Source: Zea mays
Lineage: Eukaryota > Streptophyta > Magnoliopsida > Poales > Poaceae
Assembly (NCBI RefSeq): GCF_902167145.1
Contig: NC_050097.1
Location: forward strand, 170,406,923 to 170,470,922
DNA: 64,000 nt
Direction of reading: 5' to 3'
The position numbers and the translations under genes were made by a program. A model generated the notes under the pieces. It was given only the letters and a program-made list of their open reading frames with translations, made no database searches and was not told where the DNA came from. Of this stretch, positions 35,226-43,578 are shown in pieces. The first letter of the stretch is position 1. The number at the start of each line of letters is the position of its first letter.

Positions 35226-36159
35226 CAAATATCCTACCTTAATAGCAATCTTTTTCATTCAGTTTTATTTTCTGTAATAAAGGACATTGTTCAGGTTTCA
35301 TGTAAATAGTTTCATTGATTCCCACAAGGAAAATATATTTTCTTCACAGGCTTAAATTGTTGAAAGACTTGTGATAACAAAGAGGACCTTCGAACTATCG
35401 AAAGTTCTTCGAAGCAACAAAAAGTCGTTCTAAGGAACGCAGAGTAAGTTTGCCGAAGTCACAAAAAAGTCGTTCCAAAGGGAGCGCAGTGTAAGTTTTC
35501 TGCTCCAAAGTCGTTCCAAAGGGAATGCAGAGCATACAGCGAAAAGTCAACGCTGATACCGCCTAAGTAAAAGGCGAAGCGCGAAAAGTCAACGCGAATA
35601 CCGCTGAAAGTAAAAGGCGAAGAAGCTCCTAAGGGAGGCTTACATCGAAAAATAAACGCTGATTCCGCTGAAGTAAAAGGCGAAGAAGCTCCTAAGGGAG
35701 GCTTATAGTAAAAAGACAATGCTGATTCAAAAGATTAAGTGTTTTGTCGCAGGAATGTGTGTATCTTCGGAATAAACACCATCTTACACAGCATAACATC
35801 ATCGCATCATTTCGCATAGCATAAGCATCATACATCATGTTGCATATGGCACAAGAGGCGGACATCATATTAATCTACAGAAGAACGTTTTGAAAAAAGG
35901 GAAAAATCATAATGTCACAAGGAGATACATTATTGATCTTCGGAAGTATAGCTTCGGAAAGTATCTTCACGAAGCCTGGATATTCCTCTTCACGAAGCAT
36001 GAAAAGAAGGGAAGGTGTTTTTTCGTCAAAGACTCAAAAGCGGTACGTGTAAAGTTTCATGCATCGTAAAGAATTGAGCAATAAAAACAGGTATATTACA
36101 TTCAGGATTACAAAATGTTACAATATATTACATTTCAGAAGTTTAATTTACAATAGTAT
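35226..36159 (+). other. Non-coding middle of the young Zeon-type element
   Basis: No gene. It holds a tandem-repeat region (35408-35710), AT-rich spacer with CATCAT/GCATA-like words, and at 36007-36025 a copy of the motif AAGGGAAGGTGTTTTTTCG that also occurs upstream of the antisense gene. Confidence 0.7.
35408..35710 (+). repeat. Degenerate tandem repeats
   Basis: AGTCGTTCC recurs at 35413, 35468 and 35511. A 63-bp unit containing GCTCCTAAGGGAGGCTTA (35625 and 35688) and AAAAGGCGAAG is repeated. The old element has a related array at 43137-43420. Confidence 0.75.
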
Positions 36160-36344
36160 TTAATCTTCTCTCAGAACAACTTCTGCAGCCTCATTTAGGA
36201 GCCGATTGACGACTTCGTCCATAATGGCTTCAGCCATCTTTTTAATTTCGTCGTCTCCTTTCGGCTGAGGGCCCGGAGACGCTTTAGCAGGATCTGAAGA
36301 AGGACAGGATACGGCTACATTGCTATTACAAATGGCAAACGAAG
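36160..36344 (-). CDS. Probable last exon of the antisense gene
   Basis: Read on the minus strand, this open 61-codon segment ends VVNRLLNEAAEVVLRED then TAA (36160-36162). The old element has the equivalent DEAVSRLLNEAADKVLKEDD before a stop at about 42648, so the segment is conserved at protein level in two diverged copies. It joins the main exon in frame if 36345-36389 is removed as a GT-AG intron (45 bp, 38 bp in the old copy). This is shorter than normal plant introns, so the joint is tentative. Confidence 0.5.
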
Positions 36345-36378
36345 CTTAAAACCAAAAATTACAACACAATAAAAACTA

Positions 36379-39300
36379 TTAGTTAATACCTAATTGACCT
36401 TCGGGCTCTGCGCTCTTTTCAGCAGCCTCAGTCACTTCTCTAGCATCGTGAATGCCCTTTTCACTTTTTTGAATAATTTCTCCGGCCATTTCTCGGCCAC
36501 CATTATCCCAGATATCGGTGAAAAATTTTCCACCGATCATGCTAGCTTCGGCCGAAGGATCTCTTGCATCTCCAAAGGACAAAGCAGCTTCGGATTGTGC
36601 TAAAATTTTTACATGTTCGCAGCCCTTCTTCTCTAAAATGGTGGCAATCCCTCTAGCACCAGAGAAAGCACATATATCTCCACGGCTATTTAAAATTTCT
36701 TCGAACGCCTCAGCTTCGTGGTCGATCCATTCGATGGGACCTTCGGGATTGCCTCTCGTAAAGTTTTCTTCGCTTGAGAAGGCGCCGACCCTGGCGAAGC
36801 TAGCTTTTAACTTCTTAACACACTCTATAGATTTGTTATAGCATCTCTTCTTGGACGAACGAAGCTCTTCAACAGTTACTTCTAAGTGATCTGCCCATTG
36901 GTCGCTGAGTTCTCGCCTTGTTTCTTCAAGTATGCGTTCTTCCTTGGCTCTGGCCAGTTGTTTCCGAAGATCTTCAATTTCGCGCTTCTGAGCTTCAGCT
37001 TGACTCTTAAAAGCAGCTTCGTCTTCCTTTATTTTATTTATCAATGAGTGTAATATTTTATCTTTTTCGAGGCCTTCGTTCCTCAGTTCAATTACTTCGG
37101 AACGAAGGTTGCTCAGGGCTATAGCACACCCTTCGTCTTCAGCATCTTTCTGTGCCCTGAGGGCATTGCTAAGTATCAAGCCCTGCAAAGAGAAATATGT
37201 GTGTGTCAATAGATTTAAACAAACGAAAAATTTTGGTCTCAACAAAAAATACAAGGATCCCATTTGTCGCACCTTTAAGCTATTATAGGCCAGGCTGTCG
37301 GCCAGATCGTTCTTCGACAGCACCGAGAGCCCGTCTTCTAAAGTTGGGAATCCGAAGCTCTTGCTCATCTCCCGGCAGACAGAAATCTCCTTGCTGTCAG
37401 GGAGACAATACAAAAAGTCTTCTTCTCCACTACCATTGAATATTAACGCCCCCTTTGGATACTTCAGTTTTTGGGCGTAGCGCTGGGCCTCTTGCTCTTC
37501 TTTTTCTGATAGTTTTTTCCCCGAAGCATGACGAACAATATAATCACGAACTTTGGAGGATGCTTCGGGGGCAACAGCACCGATTTCTTCAACAAAAGTT
37601 GGCTTTGTTATTTTTTCTTCCTCAGTTTCCAAGGATTTTATCTTTACGGGCTCTGAAGACCCAGCTTCGGCTTCAGTTTCTTGCTCTGGAGCTTTTGTAT
37701 CAGAAATTTCAGTTGTTGTTTCAGGAGTGGCAGCAGCCTTCTTCGGAGGTGTGCTTGAAGATTTGATTGTTTCCAGTACATCTAGCACATTAGCCATTCT
37801 CTTTCTTTTCGGAGTCACTACTGGCACTTTTTGATTTTTTACTGTCTCAACATTTGCTGCAGGACTCACAACTTCTGATGTTTTTTCTTCAGATGGTTTT
37901 TTCACTTCTTCCATTTTTTCTGTGGATGGCGCTTCGGCCATTTCTTCGGTTTCTGGTAGCAAAATCTTCGGTTCTTCCAATTCTATCCTTTTTGGCGCTT
38001 CGGCCATTTCTGCAACTACTGGCAGCAAGGTTGGTTTGGTTGGCTTTTTAGCCTCGGTGGCCGAAGAAGTTTCTCCGGTAAACTCAGGCACCGAAGCTGG
38101 TTCAATATAGCGCGGCCGATGTGTGAGGACCTTTATCTTCTTTCTTTTCGGTTCTGGCTCGCTAGGAGCAGTTACAGCTTCTTCTTTTGCAGAGGTTGTG
38201 TTTTTTCTCTTCTGCCTTCGAATGGGATAGCAATAGTCAGGGTAGACAAACCCAATTGCATCAAATACTCGATTCAGCCTCTTCTTTTTTCGGCCTCCGA
38301 AGGCTGCTGACATCGCAGTATCTTCGGCCTTCGAATAAGCCCCAAGCAGCTCATCACTTAAATTTTCAATGCTTTTTAACCAGTCATCATCTGGCTCAAC
38401 GAATTTATCTCCGAACTTGAAGGTGTACTTCAGTCTGACAAGTCCACCTTCGTCGGCCTCTTTTATGGTTTCTTGCGGCATTTCCCATTTCTCCGCGAGC
38501 GGCCATACCCGGAAGGCAATATGCTCTTGTACTAAATCTCTCGTTCCAATAAAAGAACAGATAACGCCGAAGGCTCTCTGGCATTCTTCGGCAGCTTCAT
38601 TCATTTCAACCTTCGGCCTCCGAAGGCCGAAGCTTTGCCAAATAGGGCGCATAATTATACCTTTGATATCTTCTCGGACTGACAGGTCATTCTTCACATA
38701 AAACCATTCTGTCATCCAGTCGCCGGGCCATCTCTTCCGAAAGGTTGGCACGGGACAGCTTGACCCGGACCGAGAAACGAAACTGTAGCAGCCAAAATTA
38801 TTATGATACTGTTCCTTACCCCAAGGTTTTGTTTCGTATGATAATTCGTGTATATTGCAGAAGCTTTTTGCATCAGGCTTCAGACCTTGGCTTCTCACGG
38901 GCCACACGAAGATATTCAGCCTTATAATTGCCTCGGGGGTAAGTTGGTGAAGATAGACTTCGAAGATTTTCAACACCTCCACGACGAAGCTGCTCAAGGG
39001 AAATCGCAGCCCAGCTTTCAAAAAGCTTCGGTACACTACGACTTCATTCTCCTCAGGGTGTGGACAAGTCTTCTCCCCTTCGTCGGTCCTCACGATGGAC
39101 AAATCCCGGAAATACCTTCCTCTCATGTTGACAAGATGATTCTCTTTGATAGTTGATTTACCGTAAACTGAATGGCTTGGTCGCCAGGGACGATCTTCGG
39201 AGTCTTCACCACCGCTGTCCACATCATAACTGTCGCTGTCACCAGTATCCTCAGACAAACCTTCTAGAATCTCCTTGGTGATTTTTTCCGTGTTGGTCTT

Positions 39301-39384
39301 CGACATCGCTATAAGAAACCCCAAGTTTTTCTCTTCGTCAAGACTCAGCTTCGTCTCAGCAGCAGCCTTCTTATCTCCAGACAT
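36379..39384 (-). CDS. Long antisense gene of the young Zeon-type element (gypsy-type transposon domain)
   Basis: A 1001-codon frame opposite to gag. The first ATG is 39384 (MSGDKKAAAETK); the upstream in-frame codon at 39396 is GTG. N-terminal acidic region with EDRPWRPSH. A domain at residues about 110-330 (RSFLKAGLRFPLSSFVVEVL, YLHQLTPEAIIRLNIFVWPV, NNFGCYSF, GTRDLVQEHIAFRVWPL) resembles the putative gypsy-type transposon family. Then come a nuclear-type basic stretch (PEPKRKKIKV), a long Glu/Pro/Thr-rich linker with repeated MAEAP units, a coiled coil (about 770-870) and a C-terminal segment (EGPIEWIDHEAEAFEEIL). The open frame reads through a 90-bp segment (37183-37272) with perfect intron ends, GT...TTTGCAG; the old copy has an intron-like gap at the same codon. 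Own TATA at 39527-39534. Function unknown; a DNA- or chromatin-binding role is only a guess. Confidence 0.82.
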   Translation of the reverse strand: MSGDKKAAAETKLSLDEEKNLGFLIAMSKTNTEKITKEILEGLSEDTGDSDSYDVDSGGEDSEDRPWRPSHSVYGKSTIKENHLVNMRGRYFRDLSIVRTDEGEKTCPHPEENEVVVYRSFLKAGLRFPLSSFVVEVLKIFEVYLHQLTPEAIIRLNIFVWPVRSQGLKPDAKSFCNIHELSYETKPWGKEQYHNNFGCYSFVSRSGSSCPVPTFRKRWPGDWMTEWFYVKNDLSVREDIKGIIMRPIWQSFGLRRPKVEMNEAAEECQRAFGVICSFIGTRDLVQEHIAFRVWPLAEKWEMPQETIKEADEGGLVRLKYTFKFGDKFVEPDDDWLKSIENLSDELLGAYSKAEDTAMSAAFGGRKKKRLNRVFDAIGFVYPDYCYPIRRQKRKNTTSAKEEAVTAPSEPEPKRKKIKVLTHRPRYIEPASVPEFTGETSSATEAKKPTKPTLLPVVAEMAEAPKRIELEEPKILLPETEEMAEAPSTEKMEEVKKPSEEKTSEVVSPAANVETVKNQKVPVVTPKRKRMANVLDVLETIKSSSTPPKKAAATPETTTEISDTKAPEQETEAEAGSSEPVKIKSLETEEEKITKPTFVEEIGAVAPEASSKVRDYIVRHASGKKLSEKEEQEAQRYAQKLKYPKGALIFNGSGEEDFLYCLPDSKEISVCREMSKSFGFPTLEDGLSVLSKNDLADSLAYNSLKVRQMGSLYFLLRPKFFVCLNLLTHTYFSLQGLILSNALRAQKDAEDEGCAIALSNLRSEVIELRNEGLEKDKILHSLINKIKEDEAAFKSQAEAQKREIEDLRKQLARAKEERILEETRRELSDQWADHLEVTVEELRSSKKRCYNKSIECVKKLKASFARVGAFSSEENFTRGNPEGPIEWIDHEAEAFEEILNSRGDICAFSGARGIATILEKKGCEHVKILAQSEAALSFGDARDPSAEASMIGGKFFTDIWDNGGREMAGEIIQKSEKGIHDAREVTEAAEKSAEPEGQLGIN
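37183..37272 (-). other. Likely in-frame intron of the antisense gene
   Basis: On the minus strand it begins GTGCGACAAATGG and ends with a pyrimidine-rich TTTCTCTTTGCAG. It is T-rich and 90 bp long, in phase 0 after LKV-type sequence (AYNSLK). The old element shows the donor at the same codon (AYNILK then GTTTGTAT, 41431), and homology resumes near 41538. Removing it leaves the frame open. Confidence 0.65.
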
Positions 39385-39690
39385 CTTCGGAAACACTAAA
39401 AAATTGTTTTCAAAGCCGAAGCTTCAAAACTAAAAGCTCAGAAAATCTTAGTGCACAAAAGCTAAAAATCGAGTGAGCGAGAGCAGATGACAAGAGAGCG
39501 TGCCAAATGAGTTTGCGGTATGACCGTATTTATACGCCCAGTGCGTTGAAAATTGAAAGACCCCGCTTGTCAGTGAATGTTGCTATTCTAGCAAAGGGAA
39601 GGTGTTTTTTCGGACCTTCGGCGTAAAGCCTTCGTCTATATCGCAATCTAAATTTATTGTTTTAAACAAATTAATATTGCGAGGGGCTAC
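39385..39690 (-). promoter_or_regulatory. Probable promoter and leader of the antisense gene (young copy)
   Basis: TATAAATA on the minus strand at 39534-39527 lies 143 bp before ATG 39384. About 50 bp further upstream is the conserved 35-bp block (39581-39616), which shares all but one internal position with 31884-31918 of the old copy. The polypurine tract GCGAGGGG of the sense element is at about 39679-39686. The gene would start just inside the 3' LTR and be transcribed toward gag. Confidence 0.6.
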
Positions 39691-40333
39691 TGTTGGGGGC
39701 CTTCGGCTTACGAAGGTCCTCAAAAACAAGATTTAACAGTATTTCTGGAGTTTAATGTGTGAACAGGTATCTTCGGACTCAAGTCAGTATCACAGCAGAC
39801 CAGAATAATACGAAGGATGATACAGCGCCGAAGGTGTGAGCAGGAAAGCTTCGGCATGATAGCAACAAAATGAAACCGACTTAAAGATGAAAAGGCTATT
39901 CAGACCTCGATAGATTACAATAGAATTATTATCAAATGTAAAGGGCATGAATGTAATTTTGTATAGGTTGTGACCTGTGCCTATAAATAGGTGAACAGTA
40001 CCCCCGTACTGTTCACGCTGATTGGGCATTCACTTTTGCGTCACACTTGTACTTTCATCTCCTTCAAGTTGAAGGTACATTTGTAATCCAACGATTATTT
40101 CTGTTTATACATGATAATAAGATATAATTGTTTATGTTGTTCATTATATTCCTTACAATTCATCCTTCGTCATTATATAATGTATTTATGAAGGTATGCC
40201 CTTCATAACCTTCGTCCGAAAACCATTATATCCTGAGAGGAATAATGCTTCGAAGGACGAAGGACTTTACCGATTAACATTTTCTATGTTGCCTTGTTCT
40301 TGACTCATAGCATTTGAGAACAAGTCCCCAACA
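39691..40333 (+). repeat. 3' LTR of the young Zeon-type element
   Basis: Same ends as the 5' LTR. TATA box at 39982-39989 and hairpin 39991-40016. It is followed by the target duplication agact. Confidence 0.95.
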
Positions 40334-40338
40334 AGACT

Positions 40339-42648
40339 GCTACTGGCTCCAACGAAGGTGGTCTGCTTTATCTAAGATACACCTATCGCTCTAGAAGTCA
40401 ATTTGACGAGCCTAATATTGTTTGGCTTGAGGCTGTTGAGGCTACCAGTGACGAGTTATTGGGAGCTTATACGAAGGCAGAGGACGAAGCCGAGAACACT
40501 GCCTTCGGCACCCATGGCAAAAGGAGACTGAACATAGTTTTTGATGTGATCAGATTTTTTATCTTGATTACTGCTTTCCTGTCCGAAAACAAGGGTCAAA
40601 AAGAAAAATGGCAACTTTGTCTTCTTCCGCTGCGCCTAAGCCGAAGAGAGCTAAGGTTTTGACTCGCAGGACGAAGCCACATTCTTTAGAGAGGACAGTT
40701 GCAGTGCTTGGTACGAAGAAGATGGAGATTGCTGAACTCGCCGAAGCCATCCCGTTGGCTTCAGAGTCAATTCCTGTTGTGACGGTCAAAGCAAGTGGTG
40801 GTCCGGTAGAAGAGACGAAAGCAAAGAGCTCAAAGGCAGAAGAGCACCCGAAACTGCTGAGTCCCCTAACCATGATAGGGTTGCCGAAGCTAACAACTGC
40901 TGCAACAATGACTCCTAGGAAAAGGAGAATGTCAGTGTTTTTATGCTGTTTTGAAATCTACGAAGATGCCAACTCTTGTTTCTGCTGAAGCTCCCGAGGA
41001 CAAAATTGAAGGTCTAAGAGAAGTAGCCGCTGCAAGCGTTTCTCCTATTCACGTTGAAGTTGGACCTTTGGGAACAAAGCCAGTAGAGATAGCGAAGGGA
41101 AGTCTTCCGAAAAAGCCAACATCGCCTATACTCGAAGCATGTTCTCAAGGTGATTTAGAATATATTGTTTCACATGCTACGGGGAAACAACTATCAGAAG
41201 AGCAATTTGCCGAAGTACAACGTTATGCTAAGGACCTGAAATACCCCCGAGGGTCCTTGGTATATGGAGGAAACGATGAAGATGACTTTCTTTACTGTCT
41301 ATCAGACAGCAAGGAGATAAATGTCGGTCGGGAGATGATGGACAACATGGGTTATCCGAAACTTGAACTTAGACTGTCTGTAATGACGAAGGATCAACTT
41401 GCAGACAGCCTTGCTTATAACATCTTGAAGGTTTGTATATTTCTATTTTTGCATTTTGTGATTTTTGTTAGGCAAGTTTGCGGTAAACGATTTGTGGTAA
41501 TTCTTCTTATTATTATTTTATGTTTTTGTTTATCACGGTCTTATCCATAGTAAAGCTTTGAAGGCTCAGGAGGATGCAGAAGACGAAATCACTCAGATAG
41601 CTTTTGGAAACCTGTGTTCTGAAGTTATAATGCTTAGGAATGAAGCTCTTGAGAAGGATAAAATCCTGCTCTCCTTGGTTGAGAGGTTAAAATCTAGCGA
41701 AGCTAGTCTATATAGCCTTTTCGAAGCAGAACAGAAAATCAAGGAGTCTAAAAAGAAGCAAGAGAATGATATCAAGCATATTGCTGATTTAGAATACGCA
41801 CTATCTATTCAGGTGGGATTGCATAGATCCGAAGTGCAAGGATTGGAGAAGAAGCTCGATGAATTGACTGAAAATTTTAATGTCAAACAAACAAAACGTG
41901 AAATATCTGATACTGAACGGTTAAGGGTTCAGAAAATGTTGAGGAGCTTCGTGAAGCGAAAGAGGAATGCTACAATGTCGCTATGGACTATTGCAACAAG
42001 TTGAAAAATAGTTTTGCTAAAGTTGGCATTCTCTACGGAGCAGAATTTTATCCATGGTGATCCTGACGGGGTTATCCGGTGGATTAGTAGCGAAGCCAAA
42101 GCTTTTGATGAAATTCTTAGTGATAGAGGAGATTTTTGTGCCTTCGCCGGTGCCCGAGGAACCGTCTCACTCCTTGAGAAAGCTGGCTACGAGCATGCAA
42201 AGGCTGTTATTCAGCTAGAATTCTCGGTCTCAGCTAACGACATTAAGAGCCCTTCAGTCGAAGCCACTGCGTTGAGCGGAAAATTTTATTCCGAAGTATG
42301 GTTGGGAGGTGGCCGAGAGATAGAAGACGAAGCTATTAGAAAAAATGAGAAGGAGTCTCATACTGCCTTGGAAGTGGCAAGGAAAGCTGAAGAAGCTACA
42401 GAGCGTGAAAGACTTATAGGTATATTTGTCATGACTTAGCTTCGTAAATTGTTTTAGCTTCGGAACTAACAAACACTTAAACTATGGTGTACCCGGATTT
42501 CCTCCCCCTCCGGAGCCGTATGGCCCTGAGGTCAATCCAGCTCTGAAGGGGGCTCTTGAAGTAATTAGAATAGCTAAGAAGGTGTTGACGAAGCTGTGAG
42601 TAGGCTTCTAAACGAAGCCGCTGATAAAGTTCTAAAAGAGGATGATTA
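40339..42648 (+). pseudogene. Antisense gene of the old Zeon-type element, 3' part
   Basis: It resumes the frame cut at 32988 (ATGSNEGGL, then YTYRSRSQFDEP, LLGAYTKAEDEA). Several frames follow. 40951-41431 includes YIVSHATGKQLSEEQ, AEVQRYAKDLKYPRGSLVYGGNDEDDFLYCLSDSKEI and DQLADSLAYNILK. An intron-like gap (41431 to about 41537, acceptor no longer AG) precedes 41558-42004, a coiled coil (EDEITQIAFGNLCSEVIMLRNEALEKDKIL). 42014-42439 matches the C-terminal segment (DGVIRWISSEAKAFDEIL, YEHAKAV). The last exon-like part (about 42475-42648) ends VLKEDD. Frameshifts make it non-functional. Confidence 0.8.
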
Positions 42649-43575
42649 GACCTTGTTTATTTCAACTGTAGAATTTTTGTATGAAGGTACCTTTTGTAAG
42701 AAACAATTATTAACTATATGTATATTTAATGATGTAATATATTTATTTGTGGAGCGTGAAACCTTCGTACGTACCGTTTTTGAGCCGCAGACGAAAATAC
42801 ACCTTTCTTTCTTTTCATGCTTCATAAAGAAAAAATTCCCTTTTCTGTCGAAGCAACTTATTGGACTCAAAGATCATGCCGTAGATCTTGCAGAAGAGTA
42901 CTGTTGTCGAAGACATAAATCTTGCATTGTTGATAAATCCTTTCATAATTCTTTGTCGAAGATAGACTTAACCTTATGTGTTAGCCAGTATGTTTGAAGG
43001 AGCAATTTCCCTTCTTTGTCCACAGTTTCGGATGATGAAGGATGATGAATGATGCGATGTTATGCAATATGATATGATGATATGATGCAACTGATGTTAA
43101 TGCATAAATGCTTCATAAAAGTAAGACTCTGCATTACCTTAGGAACGACTTTGGAGTCTTTTCACCTTTTACTTAGGTGGTATTTTAGCTCTGCTTCCCC
43201 GTGCGAACGACTTTGGAGCTAAGCTCTACATCCCCTTAGGAACAACTTTGGAGCTTCTTGACCTTTTATATAGGTGGTATTTTAGCTCTATATCCCCGTA
43301 GGAACGAGTTTGGAGCTAAGCTCTGCATCCCCTTAGGAGCGACTTTGGAGCTTCTTCACCTTCTACTTAGGTGGTATTTTAGCTTTGCATCCCCGTAGGA
43401 ACGACTTTGGAGCTTCTTGAATTTTCCTTTTACACTCAATGGTGTAACCCCAGATTTATTACAACAGGCCAAAGGTTGTACCTTCTAATATTATCTTTGG
43501 TGTAGAAACATAAAAGCAAGAGAAATAAAGATTACATTGAGTATGAATGAAATTTTTTTATTAAGCCTCTGTATT
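42649..43575 (-). other. Non-coding middle of the old Zeon-type element
   Basis: No gene. It contains a second copy of the GGGAAGGTG-type motif (reverse complement, near 42791-42812), GATGATATGATG-like words at 43030-43090, and a tandem array at 43137-43420. Confidence 0.65.
43137..43420. repeat. 97-bp tandem repeats
   Basis: CCTTAGG followed by AACGAC, AACAAC or AGCGAC recurs at 43137, 43234 and 43331, a period of 97 bp. Each unit also carries TAGGTGGTATTTTAGCT. The array sits between gag and the 3' end of the antisense gene, as in the young element. Confidence 0.85.
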
Positions 43576-43578
43576 GCT

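Larger units (their letters stand above)
32989..40333 (+). mobile_element. Young Zeon-type gypsy element with gag and a long antisense gene, no pol
   Basis: Element K in the layout, 7345 bp. LTRs are 32989-33631 and 39691-40333, each 643 bp and differing at about two positions. The target duplication agact is perfect (32984-32988 and 40334-40338). The primer site begins TTGGCGCCCACC and the polypurine run is GCGAGGGG before the 3' LTR. Size, LTR length and lack of pol agree with maize Zeon-1 as I recall it (about 7.3 kb, LTRs about 650 bp). It must rely on pol from a partner such as a Cinful-type element. Confidence 0.92.

Noticed and set aside
37455..38310. Several plus-strand frames opposite to the long antisense gene
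   Set aside because: Shadows of the Glu/Pro-rich linker. The minus-strand frame is longer and has homologues in two other elements.
36379..39384. Captured host gene as the origin of the long antisense frame
   Set aside because: Its domain matches a family known from retroelements and it recurs in two other elements here, so it is better seen as an element gene. An ancient capture is not excluded.
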